Positions 28,653 through 37,946 of a stretch of DNA of 64,000 bases are shown here, piece after piece. The notes under the pieces are model-generated. The model saw only the letters and a program-made list of their open reading frames with translations, was not told the DNA's origin and searched no databases. The DNA is from an uncultured Psychrobacter sp. GTDB taxonomy: Bacteria > Pseudomonadota > Gammaproteobacteria > Pseudomonadales > Moraxellaceae. The stretch is from the NCBI RefSeq assembly GCF_947488565.1, contig NZ_CANKZC010000001.1:682001-746000 (forward strand). The letters are read 5' to 3'. The translations under genes were made by a program, and so were the position numbers. Within the stretch, counting starts at the first letter, position 1. Each line of letters opens with the position of its first letter.

Positions 28653-31148
28653 TTACTCTGGCATCTCAGCAAGCAGCTTATCAAGCGTAATTGGAAAATC
28701 ATAAACGCGCACACCGACCGCATTATAGATAGCATTGGCAATGGCTGCTGCTGATCCTGAAATAGAGGTCTCCCCAATCCCCTTAATATGCATAGGATTG
28801 GTATAGGGATCGTCTTCTTCTAACAAAATCACCTCCAACTGCGGCACATCTGCGTTGACTGGCACATGGTACTCGGCAAGGTCATGATTACATAAGCGAC
28901 CATCGCGCTTGTCATGGATCACCTCCTCCATCAAAGCAGAACCTATACCAAATATCATACCGCCGTAGCACTGTGAGGTAGCCAGTTTATGGTTGAGAAT
29001 ACGGCCCGCTGCATACACGCCAGTCATACGTTTGACGCGAATTTCACCAGTGACCTTATGTACCGCGACTTCAGCGAAGTTGGCCCCAAATGAGGCTTGG
29101 CGAAGGTTTTTGCCATTTTTACCTGGTTTTATCTGGCCTTTGGCGCTGATTTCTTGCTCATCATATTCTGCAATGACATCAGCCAGCGCATAAGACTGAG
29201 CATCGCTAAAGTCATATTGCTCGGTTGCTGTTTTCAGATTTGATGCCGATTCTGGCAGCGGTATACCCGTTTTCTCTGACGCGATATCCATCAAACCTAC
29301 GGCTTTATCCATTAAGCCTGAGACTTTATTAGCCAATTTTTCATCAACCAGCTCTGTGACTTTTTCTTTACCCGTATCAATGGCTACTTCTACTTTACTA
29401 GGCTCGTGCTCACCTGATTTTTTGATTTGACCGTTATCTATACGAATCGTATCGGCATGTAGACCTACTTTTTTGGCTAACATGGCGCGTAGCTGCTCAC
29501 AAGCCAAATAAATCCCACTACCAGCACTGGCCGCGCCAAAACTACCGCCAGAACCTGATGCTGGCGGTAAATCACTGTCGCCAAGTTTCATCTCGATATG
29601 ATCGATAGGCAGTCCTAACAAATCAGCTGCGACCTGAGTAAATACGGTATAAGAGCCAGTGCCGATATCTGTCATATCCGTTTCGATAATGGCTTTGACG
29701 CCAAGTTCTTTTGAGTCATCGACTTGTAGTATCGCCCGCGCTTCAGAAGGTTGTAACGTGTTGCCACGAGAAGTGCCAGACATACCGGTACCTATCCACC
29801 AGTCGCCTTCTAGTCGGCTGGCAGGTTTGGGATTATGCTCATCCCAACCAAATGCTTCAGCGCCTTTTTCCATACAGGCGACCAGCTGACGTGTGGAGAA
29901 CGGAATCTCTTTGCTAGGGTCTTCTTCAGGTTCGTTCCGGCGGCGCAGCTCAATAGGATCCATCTCAAGCTTGTTCGCCAGCTCATCCATCGCACACTCA
30001 ACAGCAATCATACCCACCGCTTCACCAGGAGCACGCATAGAGCCTGATAATACGTGATTCATATCCACCATCTGATAGCTGACGCGGCGATTCTCTCCGC
30101 GGTACAAAAAGTGAGTGGATAATGCTGTTGGTTCAAAGAACGCCTCGCCTGGCAAATTGCTGGTCGTGGTATCGTGAATAAAGGTATTAATAATACCCTC
30201 TTCATTACAACCAATAGCAATACGCTGACGGGTGTTTGAGCGTCTTACCGTCGCCTCCATCACTTGCGGGCGCGTCATAGTAATCAGTACCGGACGACCG
30301 ACTTCTTTAGAAGCAATAGCGGCAGCAATAGATTCTGGCGCAATACCAAGCTTACTGCCAAAACCGCCGCCCACATAGTAAGAGATCAGCTCGACTTGAT
30401 CTTTCTTCAAATCTAATGCGTCCATTACTTGCTGCTTACAAGAGGCGATCATCTGGTTTGAAGTATATAAGACCAGCTTGTCATCTTCCCAATGTGCCAA
30501 AGTAACGTGCGGTTCCATCGGTGAGTTGCTCTGACTTGGGGTATGGTACACACTATCGAGGGTTACCGCCGAATCAGCAAGGCCTTGCTCTGGATCGCCG
30601 TGCTTAGCATTCTTATCCGAGCCTTTTTTCTCATTTACCTCGTGGGCGTTAGGCAGCTCTTTAGTAAAATCCAAAGCCGCTTGATCGGTTTCGTCTTTAT
30701 AAGTGACTTTAAGGGCCTTGGCGCCTTCGGTCGCCGCTTCAAAAGTTTCAGCGACAACGACTGCGATAGGCTGACCGTGATAAAAGATTTCACTTACGCC
30801 TTGCGCCGGTGCTTCAGTGTCACCACCTTGCGCGGAGTTACGCAAAAAGTGCTTAAGGTCAGTAACGACTTTAATAATACCTGGTATATGGGCAATCGAG
30901 TCGCTATCGATTTTTTCAACTTTTCCTTTGGCGATGGTCGAGCTAACCAAGACACCATAAACTTTACTATCGACGTCGATCTCAGCTGAATAATGCGCTT
31001 GACCACTTACCTTTAATGAGCCTTCGACGCGATTAATGGGTTTGCCCACCAAATTACTAGCCGTTTTGTCAAACAACGTCTCAACTGGCTGATCCATCTT
31101 CTCTTTGTTGGTGGGCTCTACCGGTAATACTGAATCTAATAATGACAT
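28653..31148 (-). CDS. paoC: Aldehyde oxidoreductase molybdenum-binding subunit (PaoC-like)
   Basis: The 831-residue subunit of the xanthine oxidase family has the aldehyde oxidase hammerhead domain at about 35-140 and the Mo-binding core with GGGFGSKLG and SMRAPGEAVG. The catalytic Glu lies in HIKGIGETSIS near 790. Usual PaoC proteins have about 730 residues. The excess comes mainly from a charged, helical-looking insert at about 576-645 (DEKLANKVSGLMDKAVGLMD) after VGLHADTIRI. The operon order (FeS, FAD, Mo subunits) and four-base overlap between the first two genes match paoABC, which oxidises aromatic aldehydes. Confidence 0.9.
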   Translation of the reverse strand: MSLLDSVLPVEPTNKEKMDQPVETLFDKTASNLVGKPINRVEGSLKVSGQAHYSAEIDVDSKVYGVLVSSTIAKGKVEKIDSDSIAHIPGIIKVVTDLKHFLRNSAQGGDTEAPAQGVSEIFYHGQPIAVVVAETFEAATEGAKALKVTYKDETDQAALDFTKELPNAHEVNEKKGSDKNAKHGDPEQGLADSAVTLDSVYHTPSQSNSPMEPHVTLAHWEDDKLVLYTSNQMIASCKQQVMDALDLKKDQVELISYYVGGGFGSKLGIAPESIAAAIASKEVGRPVLITMTRPQVMEATVRRSNTRQRIAIGCNEEGIINTFIHDTTTSNLPGEAFFEPTALSTHFLYRGENRRVSYQMVDMNHVLSGSMRAPGEAVGMIAVECAMDELANKLEMDPIELRRRNEPEEDPSKEIPFSTRQLVACMEKGAEAFGWDEHNPKPASRLEGDWWIGTGMSGTSRGNTLQPSEARAILQVDDSKELGVKAIIETDMTDIGTGSYTVFTQVAADLLGLPIDHIEMKLGDSDLPPASGSGGSFGAASAGSGIYLACEQLRAMLAKKVGLHADTIRIDNGQIKKSGEHEPSKVEVAIDTGKEKVTELVDEKLANKVSGLMDKAVGLMDIASEKTGIPLPESASNLKTATEQYDFSDAQSYALADVIAEYDEQEISAKGQIKPGKNGKNLRQASFGANFAEVAVHKVTGEIRVKRMTGVYAAGRILNHKLATSQCYGGMIFGIGSALMEEVIHDKRDGRLCNHDLAEYHVPVNADVPQLEVILLEEDDPYTNPMHIKGIGETSISGSAAAIANAIYNAVGVRVYDFPITLDKLLAEMPE

Positions 31149-31150
31149 AA

Positions 31151-32143
31151 TTATGCTCCCTCGCCCGCTAGTGCGCGCTGTATAACTTGTTTGAGTAAAC
31201 GGCGCGTCAAGGGTATCTTAAAGTCGTTTTGACCACTGCCCTTGGCATCTTTTAATAATAAATCGGCCGCTTGCTTGATCGTATCGTCGTCACCTTGCGT
31301 ATCGGTTAACAACGCCTCAACCTCCTCATTACGCCATGGCTGGGTACCAATGCCGCCAAACGCTAAACGTACTGTTGAGAGTTTGCCGCTATCATCCGTA
31401 TCTATTACAGCTGCGCAGGATACAAGTGCAAAGGCATAAGAGGCACGGACGCGTACCTTGTCATAAGTGTGCATGCCTGTGAGGGGCGCAGGCAACACCA
31501 CGTGGGTGATCAGCTCGCCACTTTCCAACACATTTTCGATATGGGGGGTGTCTTTAGGCAGACAATAAAATTCTTTAACCGGAATCTGACGAGTGGTGCC
31601 ATCGGCTTTAACTGTCTCGATGGTAGCATCAAGCAAGCGCATAGCAACCGCCATGTCGGAGGGATGCTGGGCTATACAAGATTCGCTGGTGCCCAAAATA
31701 GCTAAAGAGCGGTTCTCACCGTTGATAGCAGGACAGCCAGTGCCCGGTTCGCGCTTATTACAAGGGCTATCGGTATGATAAAAATAGTAGCAACGCGTAC
31801 GCTGCAAAAAATTGCCGCCAGTCGTTGCTTTATTACGTAGCTGTCCGGTTGCCCCTGCTAATATGGCACGAGACAAGACAGGATAGTTTTCAATAACGGT
31901 AGGATGCGCCGCCAAGTCGCTATTACTGACTAGCGTACCGATACGTAGACCACCTTCATCGGTATCCTCTACCTTCTCAAGATCAAGACGATTGACATCA
32001 ACCAAGGTGCTTGGTGTTTCAATCTCAAATTTCATTAAATCGAGTAAGTTAGTACCACCGCCGATAAAAAAGGCGTCTTTGGGACTAGCCGATGTCGCGG
32101 CTTGCTCTGGCGCGTTAGCACGAATGTATTCAAAGCGTTTCAT
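31151..32143 (-). CDS. paoB: Aldehyde oxidoreductase FAD-binding subunit (PaoB-like)
   Basis: The 330-residue subunit contains a PCMH-type FAD-binding domain with FFIGGGTNLLDLMK at about 26-39, ATGGNFLQRTRC, and a CO dehydrogenase flavoprotein C-terminal domain. Between them, cysteines in RTRCYYFYH, DSPCNKREPGTGC and GTSESC match the extra [4Fe-4S] cluster described for the E. coli PaoB subunit. A strong AGGAGG precedes the ATG, which overlaps the paoA stop (ATGA). Confidence 0.93.
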   Translation of the reverse strand: MKRFEYIRANAPEQAATSASPKDAFFIGGGTNLLDLMKFEIETPSTLVDVNRLDLEKVEDTDEGGLRIGTLVSNSDLAAHPTVIENYPVLSRAILAGATGQLRNKATTGGNFLQRTRCYYFYHTDSPCNKREPGTGCPAINGENRSLAILGTSESCIAQHPSDMAVAMRLLDATIETVKADGTTRQIPVKEFYCLPKDTPHIENVLESGELITHVVLPAPLTGMHTYDKVRVRASYAFALVSCAAVIDTDDSGKLSTVRLAFGGIGTQPWRNEEVEALLTDTQGDDDTIKQAADLLLKDAKGSGQNDFKIPLTRRLLKQVIQRALAGEGA

Positions 32144-32814
32144 GAGCGGCCTCCTAGTGTGCTATTGGCAGTTTGATTGTGTGATGACTGCTTACCTAAC
32201 TGCGTCTCACTTGGTGGCGGCGACCAAATACCCGTTACTGCCGAGTCTTGCAGCGAGCCTGTAGTCGTCTCTTCACTAGAAGCGGTACGCTTACCTGAGA
32301 CTTCGTTTTCAAGCACTTGTGAGATGGCATCCACGATATTGGGATAAGCAGAACAGCGGCAGATATTACCACTCATCCGCTCAGCAATTTCTTGCACTAA
32401 TAATCCATTAGGGTTTTTTAGATCGCTTGTAACATAGCTTGGCCAGTTTTGTTTCACCTCTTCTATTAAAGCAGTCGCTGAACAAATCTGCCCTGGCGTG
32501 CAATAACCACACTGAAAAGCATCGTGATCTTTAAAGGCTTGTTGCAAGGCTGATAACGACTCAGGCATTCCAATGCCCTCAATCGTGGTGATCTCATCGC
32601 CGTCATGCATAACCGCAAGGGTCAAGCACGAGTTGATGCGCTCACCATTGATAAGAATGGTACAGGCACCGCATTGACCGTGATCACAGCCTTTTTTGGG
32701 TCCGGTAATTTGTAGATGTTGACGACATAAATCTAGAATTGTCGTGCGGGTGTCGAGATTTTCAAAGCGGTGCTGTTCACCGTTGATCATCAAAGTTATC
32801 GTAGACATAGACAT
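32140..32814 (-). CDS. paoA: Aldehyde oxidoreductase 2Fe-2S subunit (PaoA-like), without Tat signal
   Basis: The 224-residue subunit has the plant-type [2Fe-2S] site GCDHGQCGACTILINGERINSC, quoted in parts as GCDHGQCGAC and INSC, and the second cluster site CGYCTPGQIC with NICRCSAYPN. E. coli PaoA carries a twin-arginine signal; here the protein starts directly with MSMSTITLMING, so this complex is probably cytoplasmic. A Ser/Thr-rich C-terminal tail of about 45 residues after the domain is unusual. Confidence 0.93.
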   Translation of the reverse strand: MSMSTITLMINGEQHRFENLDTRTTILDLCRQHLQITGPKKGCDHGQCGACTILINGERINSCLTLAVMHDGDEITTIEGIGMPESLSALQQAFKDHDAFQCGYCTPGQICSATALIEEVKQNWPSYVTSDLKNPNGLLVQEIAERMSGNICRCSAYPNIVDAISQVLENEVSGKRTASSEETTTGSLQDSAVTGIWSPPPSETQLGKQSSHNQTANSTLGGRS

Positions 32815-33255
32815 GCTGGCTTCTCGCTGGCAGATGATAAGAATTCGCGGATGAGTTTTTATCCATCCATCTAGTTATTTAGTATTGATTATTTAATATT
32901 AAGACGTATTGAACATTTAACTTTGACATTACCACAGACTAGTTTTATGCCTTTAATATGCGCTAATGTCATCATTAATATAGAAAAATACAATCAAAAC
33001 AATCTATACATTAATATGCTCAGCGAAACTTACGATATTGTTTTTTTGTAGTAGATAGGCAAAAAGTGTTAACACTAAACAAATACCGCTCTCCTTCACC
33101 TGTGCTTGCGAAATTAAAATATCACTGCTAACAAGATAAATTTCCTATTGTCATCAAACTGTCATGAAAGCTTGGCAAACTACCACGCATATCACAGGTA
33201 GTCGTTTTTGCTTTGTTCTCAAATTTGTGTTGTTGTCAAACTTTAGGAGTTCTAC
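32815..33255. other. Divergent intergenic region between pao and pst operons
   Basis: These 441 bp hold the promoters of paoABC (left) and pstS (right). The right part contains the Pho box at 33148-33169. The AT-rich left part shows no gene and no repeat that I recognise. Confidence 0.7.
33148..33169 (+). promoter_or_regulatory. Pho box (PhoB binding site) upstream of pstS
   Basis: TTGTCAT at 33148-33154 and CTGTCAT at 33159-33165 are direct repeats with an 11-bp period, separated by CAAA and followed by GAAA. This matches the PhoB consensus (CTGTCAT repeats) almost exactly. It lies about 90 bp before the pstS start, so the operon should be induced by phosphate starvation. Confidence 0.9.
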
Positions 33256-34419
33256 ATGCGTTATTCGTTATTAGCAGTCGCCGTTAGTTGCACCTTAGTA
33301 CTCACCGCTTGTAATAAATCAACCGACCCTTCAAGTTCAGCTGCTGATAATAGTAGCGCCGTAACCAGTACAGAAACAACCACTAATACAACGTCTACTA
33401 CAGCAAGCGATTTTAAATCTGCTGAAAATATCGCTATGAACATCACTGGTGCTGGCGCGTCGTTCCCGCAACCTATCTATGCCAAATGGTCTTATGACTA
33501 TAATGCCGCGACTGGTGGTCAGGTGAACTACCAATCTATCGGCTCCTCAGGCGGCATCAAACAAATCCAAGCAAAAACCGTCGACTTTGGCGCATCTGAC
33601 GCCCCTATGACCCCTGAAGAGCTGGATGCGGCAGGTCTCATTCAGTTTCCGACCGTTATCGGTGGCGTGGTACCGATTGTCAATATCGATGGCGTGGGGC
33701 TAGGTCAACTGAAATTGGACGGTGCGGCTTTAGCTGATATCTATCTGGGTAAGATTAGCAAATGGAATGACCCTGCCATCACCGCATTGAACCCAGATTT
33801 GAACCTGCCAGATGCTGCCATTACCACCGTGTTTCGCTCAGATGGCTCAGGCACGACCTTTAACTTTACCGATTATCTAGCCAAAGTCTCAAACGACTGG
33901 AAAGACAGCGTGGGTGTTGATAAAACCGTCAAATGGCCTACCTCTGCCACAGGGGCAGGCGGTAAAGGCAACGAAGGCGTATCAAGTTACGTCAATCGTA
34001 TGAAAAACGCTATCGGCTACGTCGAGTATGCCTATGCCAAGCAAAACAACATGGCGCACGCCGCCCTCAAAAACGCGGCGGGTAACTTCGTGCAGCCATC
34101 TGCTGAGACCTTTGCCGCGGCAGGTGACATCGATTGGTCACAGCAAGCAGGCTTTTATAAAGTCATCACCAACTCTGAGACCGAGCAAGCGTGGCCCATC
34201 GCTGCTGCCACCTTTATCTTGGTACACAAGCAGCCAGAAAACCCGCAGCAAGTGGCTGGCGTGTTGAACTTCTTTGATTGGGCATATGCACAAGGTGATG
34301 ATAGTGCCATGGCGCTTGATTATGTGCCTTTTTCTGATACCGCAGTGGCACTGTTTAAAGACAAGTGGAATGAAGTCAAAGGCCATGATGGTCAACCTGT
34401 CTACACCCCAGCTCAGTAG
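33256..34419 (+). CDS. pstS: Phosphate-binding protein PstS
   Basis: The 387-residue substrate-binding protein has a lipobox (VLTAC, Cys at about 19) and a Ser/Thr-rich linker to about 55. The PstS core follows: ITGAGASFPQPIYAKW, FGASDAPMTPEEL, and the phosphate-binding FRSDGSGTTFNFTDYL. It captures phosphate in the periplasm for PstCAB. TAGGAG precedes the ATG. Confidence 0.96.
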   Translation: MRYSLLAVAVSCTLVLTACNKSTDPSSSAADNSSAVTSTETTTNTTSTTASDFKSAENIAMNITGAGASFPQPIYAKWSYDYNAATGGQVNYQSIGSSGGIKQIQAKTVDFGASDAPMTPEELDAAGLIQFPTVIGGVVPIVNIDGVGLGQLKLDGAALADIYLGKISKWNDPAITALNPDLNLPDAAITTVFRSDGSGTTFNFTDYLAKVSNDWKDSVGVDKTVKWPTSATGAGGKGNEGVSSYVNRMKNAIGYVEYAYAKQNNMAHAALKNAAGNFVQPSAETFAAAGDIDWSQQAGFYKVITNSETEQAWPIAAATFILVHKQPENPQQVAGVLNFFDWAYAQGDDSAMALDYVPFSDTAVALFKDKWNEVKGHDGQPVYTPAQ

Positions 34420-34453
34420 TTTTTACACATATATATAGCAGCACTTGTAAGCC

Positions 34454-34495
34454 CCTTTGAGACACCTATTTTCCGGTGGTGGTCTCAAAGGTTTT
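34454..34495 (+). terminator. Intra-operon terminator after pstS
   Basis: CCTTTGAGAC (34454-34463) pairs with GTCTCAAAGG (34482-34491), followed by TTTT. It likely reduces readthrough into pstCAB, so that the binding protein is made in excess of the membrane parts. Confidence 0.8.
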
Positions 34496-34636
34496 ATCAC
34501 AACAAATTTAAAAATAGCGTCATCCATTACCGTTAATAGCGCCCTTTATTAAGATTTAGTTTGCTGTGATAAGACCTGATTAAACCCTTTAAGGATTTTG
34601 CTCTATAGCCGGTTAATTTTAAAAAAGATTTAAGGG

Positions 34637-34710
34637 TTGCTGGGATGAATTTTTCGAAGCCTCTGGAGTGCGAAGCGCACAGCAAGCGAGGAAAATTTAT
34701 ACCAGCAGAA
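34637..34710. repeat. Palindromic intergenic element, copy 2 (pstS-pstC spacer)
   Basis: The left arm TTGCTGGGATGAATTTTT pairs with the right arm AAAATTTATACCAGCAGAA. The centre contains GCGCACAGCAAGCGAGG, shared with copy 3. It fills much of the 356-bp gap between pstS and pstC. Confidence 0.82.
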
Positions 34711-34775
34711 CGCTATTTTAACTATATCTCTTTAATTTCGAGCTGACTGAAACCCTATTTAATGCTGAGACACTT

Positions 34776-35729
34776 ATGAATGATTTAAGGTCGCAACTGG
34801 CAAAACAAAAACGTTACGATGCATTATTTGTCAATGCCACCAAGGCATTTGCCATTCTCGTGCTGCTATCTTTGGGCGGTATTTTGCTCTCTTTGATCAT
34901 TGGCGCTTGGCCGAGCATTCAAGCATTTGGTCTCGGCTTTTATACCAGTAATAACTGGGACACGGTTGCCAATGAGTATGGGGCGCTGGCGCCTATCTAT
35001 GGCACGCTGGTGACGTCCTTTATCGCTATCTTAATTGCCGTGCCCGTCAGCTTTGGTATTGCCATATTTTTGACCGAGATGTGCCCAAATTTCTTAAAAA
35101 AGCCTCTCGGTATCGCCATTGAGCTGCTGGCAGGTATTCCCTCTATCATCTACGGTATGTGGGGATTGTTTGTCTTTGCGCCGTTTTTTGGCGATCATAT
35201 TCAGCCGAGGTTTATCGAACACGTTGGCCCACTGCCTATCATCGGTAAGCTGTTTACCGGTGCGCCAATGGGACTGGGCATGTTTACCGCCTCTCTTGTC
35301 CTTGCCATCATGATTATTCCTTTTATCGCCGCCACCATGCGTGATGTCTTTTCCGTGGTGCCGGATTTATTAAAAGAATCGGCTTACGGCATGGGTGCAA
35401 CGACATGGGAAGTCATGTTCAAGATTATCTTGCCGTATACCAAAGCGGGCGTCGTTGGTGGTGTCATCTTGGGACTGGGTCGTGCCCTTGGTGAGACCAT
35501 GGCCGTGACCTTCCTAATTGGTAACGCCTTTAATATCAGTCCAAGTCTATTTACTTCTGGGGTCACCATTACCTCAGCCCTTGCCAATGAATTTGCAGAA
35601 GCCTCTAGTGAGCTACATCTGGCGTCGTTATTACATTTAGGCTTAATTCTATTTGTCATCACCTTTATTGTGCTGTCGCTGGCTAAGCTGATGCTGATAC
35701 GTATGGATCAAAAAGCAGGTAATCGATAG
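34776..35729 (+). CDS. pstC: Phosphate ABC transporter permease PstC
   Basis: The 317-residue permease has six main helices and the permease loop with [20 protein letters not shown] at about 206-225. The PstC-typical [17 protein letters not shown] stretch is at about 116-132. It pairs with PstA to form the phosphate channel. Confidence 0.95.
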   Translation: MNDLRSQLAKQKRYDALFVNATKAFAILVLLSLGGILLSLIIGAWPSIQAFGLGFYTSNNWDTVANEYGALAPIYGTLVTSFIAILIAVPVSFGIAIFLTEMCPNFLKKPLGIAIELLAGIPSIIYGMWGLFVFAPFFGDHIQPRFIEHVGPLPIIGKLFTGAPMGLGMFTASLVLAIMIIPFIAATMRDVFSVVPDLLKESAYGMGATTWEVMFKIILPYTKAGVVGGVILGLGRALGETMAVTFLIGNAFNISPSLFTSGVTITSALANEFAEASSELHLASLLHLGLILFVITFIVLSLAKLMLIRMDQKAGNR

Positions 35730-35795
35730 TAGCTCGATTTCCTCGGTAAACTTCGATGATTATTGGTATTGATAAAAATATGGGAAGTGAGTTTT

Positions 35796-36698
35796 ATGCC
35801 TACTGATGCTATGAATTCAGCGTTACCTGCTAAGAGCAACTTTGAAGATCGTTATAACAAGCGCCTTTATAACAAACGGCGCTGGGCCAATAAGCTGGGT
35901 TTGGGTTTTGCCATGTCGGCGATGGTATTTGGCCTAATTTGGTTGTTTTGGATTTTATTTACGCTCTTCGTTGAAGGTTTCCAAGGCATGGTGCAAATGC
36001 CTATCTTTACTGCCGACACGCCGCCGCCGATGAGCGCAGGCGGTTTACGCAACGCCATTGTTGGTTCAGTCATGTTGGCGTTTTCGGGATTGTTCATTGG
36101 TGCGCCCATTGGCCTTATGACGGGGATTTATTTGTCTGAGTTTGCGCAAGGCAGCATGCTTGGCAAAGTGACGCGCTTTTTAAACGATATTTTGCTCTCT
36201 GCTCCATCGATTGTCATTGGTCTGTTTATTTATGCCTTGATGGTCAAAGGCCAAAGCTTTTCTGGGTGGGCCGGCGCACTGGCATTGGCATTGATTGTCA
36301 TTCCTGTGGTTGTACGTACGACTGAAAACATGCTTAATTTAGTGCCCAATAGCATTCGTGAGGCGGCTTATGCACTGGGTACACCGAAGTGGAAAATGGT
36401 CACGCAAGTGACGATTAAAGCAGCTCGAGCGGGGCTAACCACTGGTGTGCTGTTGGCCTTTGCCAGAATTACCGGTGAGACCGCGCCGTTACTATTTACG
36501 GCATTGAATAATCAATACTTTAGTACCGATATGGGCCAGCCGATTGCCAACTTGCCAAATACCATTTACCAGTTTGCCATGAGCCCTTATGACAATTGGC
36601 ATGCAATCGCTTGGGCGGCAGCACTGCTGATTACCGCTTCGGTGCTGGTACTAAATGTATTGGCAAGGTTTATCGGTGGTCGCAGCTCCAGTAAATAG
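35796..36698 (+). CDS. pstA: Phosphate ABC transporter permease PstA
   Basis: The 300-residue permease has NDILLSAPSIVIGLFIYAL and the loop REAAYALGTPKWKMVTQVT. I chose the ATG at 35796 because GGAAGTGAG precedes it. The frame extends back to a TTG at 35763 without such a site. Confidence 0.94.
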   Translation: MPTDAMNSALPAKSNFEDRYNKRLYNKRRWANKLGLGFAMSAMVFGLIWLFWILFTLFVEGFQGMVQMPIFTADTPPPMSAGGLRNAIVGSVMLAFSGLFIGAPIGLMTGIYLSEFAQGSMLGKVTRFLNDILLSAPSIVIGLFIYALMVKGQSFSGWAGALALALIVIPVVVRTTENMLNLVPNSIREAAYALGTPKWKMVTQVTIKAARAGLTTGVLLAFARITGETAPLLFTALNNQYFSTDMGQPIANLPNTIYQFAMSPYDNWHAIAWAAALLITASVLVLNVLARFIGGRSSSK

Positions 36699-36786
36699 CA
36701 GCCAGAGTCGATAACGCCTACCACCAAATCACTTTATATACCCATTTACCTAAATTTATATTCATCAAGCTAGGTTGGATAATATT

Positions 36787-37707
36787 ATGAATGACGTCAT
36801 CAGCAAAACGCGTAGCACAGCAGATAGCAGTAACTTTGATACGACCACAGCCAGCTTACTACATAGATCGATGGCGACGACCACGCAACTGTCGCAGCCA
36901 GATTCGTCAAATTTAACTAAGCAAACGCAGCATGATATTCCCAAAGACATGCCAGCGGCAAAGATGCAGATTCGTGATTTAAGCTTTTATTACGGGGATT
37001 TTCAGGCGCTTAAAAACATCAATATCGACATTCCTGATAAAAAAGTCACCGCCTTTATTGGGCCATCCGGCTGCGGCAAATCGACCCTGCTCCGTACCTT
37101 TAACCGTATGTATGATTTATATCCTGGCATGCGTGCAGAAGGCAGTATCAACCTCGATGGCAAAAACATCTTGGGCAAAGACATCGATGTCAATTTGCTA
37201 CGCGCGCAGGTCGGTATGGTGTTTCAAAAGCCGACGCCGTTCCCGATGTCCATCTATGACAATGTCGCCTTTGGTGTGCGTCTCTATGAAAGGCTAAGCA
37301 AAGCTGAGCTAGACCATCGGGTGGAATGGGCACTTAAAAAATCGGCACTATGGCCGGAGGTAAAAGACAAGCTCAAAGCCTCAGGTTTGTCGTTATCAGG
37401 CGGGCAGCAGCAGCGCCTGTGTATCGCTCGCAGTGTCGCTACCAAGCCTGAAGTACTACTGCTTGATGAGCCAACCTCGGCGCTTGACCCACTCTCGACA
37501 GGTGCCATTGAAGATTTGATAGAGGATTTAAAAAACGACTACACCATTGCCATCGTCACCCATAACATGCAACAGGCTGCGCGAGTGTCAGACTACACGG
37601 TGTATATGTATTTGGGCGACATGATTGAGATGGGTGAGACGGATCAAGTCTTTACCACACCTTCGCAAAAAGCCACGGAAGATTATATTACGGGTCGTTA
37701 TGGTTAA
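36787..37707 (+). CDS. pstB: Phosphate ABC transporter ATPase PstB
   Basis: The 306-residue ATPase has Walker [10 protein letters not shown], the Q-loop region [12 protein letters not shown], the signature LSGGQQQR and Walker [13 protein letters not shown]. Before the ABC domain ([17 protein letters not shown]) there is a Ser/Thr-rich extension of about 58 residues, so the protein is longer than the usual 250-260. The ATG at 36787 is preferred over an in-frame TTG at 36775. Confidence 0.95.
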   Translation: MNDVISKTRSTADSSNFDTTTASLLHRSMATTTQLSQPDSSNLTKQTQHDIPKDMPAAKMQIRDLSFYYGDFQALKNINIDIPDKKVTAFIGPSGCGKSTLLRTFNRMYDLYPGMRAEGSINLDGKNILGKDIDVNLLRAQVGMVFQKPTPFPMSIYDNVAFGVRLYERLSKAELDHRVEWALKKSALWPEVKDKLKASGLSLSGGQQQRLCIARSVATKPEVLLLDEPTSALDPLSTGAIEDLIEDLKNDYTIAIVTHNMQQAARVSDYTVYMYLGDMIEMGETDQVFTTPSQKATEDYITGRYG

Positions 37708-37799
37708 CGCTGTGCAAATTGAAAGTACAGCAGACTAAAACTACTTATGTAAACTCAAAACATATCACGCTATAGCTGTTTGATTTCAAAAGTTACATG

Positions 37800-37874
37800 T
37801 ACTGCTGGGGTGAATTTTGCGAAGCATCTGTCTGGCCTGCGCACAGCAAGCGAGGAAAATTTATCCTAGCAGCA
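37800..37874. repeat. Palindromic intergenic element, copy 3 (pstB-phoU spacer)
   Basis: The left arm ACTGCTGGGGTGAATTTT pairs imperfectly with the right arm ending CCTAGCAGCA. The centre GCGCACAGCAAGCGAGG is the same as in copy 2. Two of the four copies found in the window thus sit inside one operon. Confidence 0.82.
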
Positions 37875-37946
37875 CGCCATTAACAGTGCCCTTCTTTTAG
37901 GTTGAACTGACTACACTAAAATACAGATATTTAGGAAATACCTCTT

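Noticed and set aside
30543..30989. 148-codon plus-strand frame inside paoC
   Set aside because: It is antisense to a well-conserved part of the molybdenum subunit and shows no recognisable motif.
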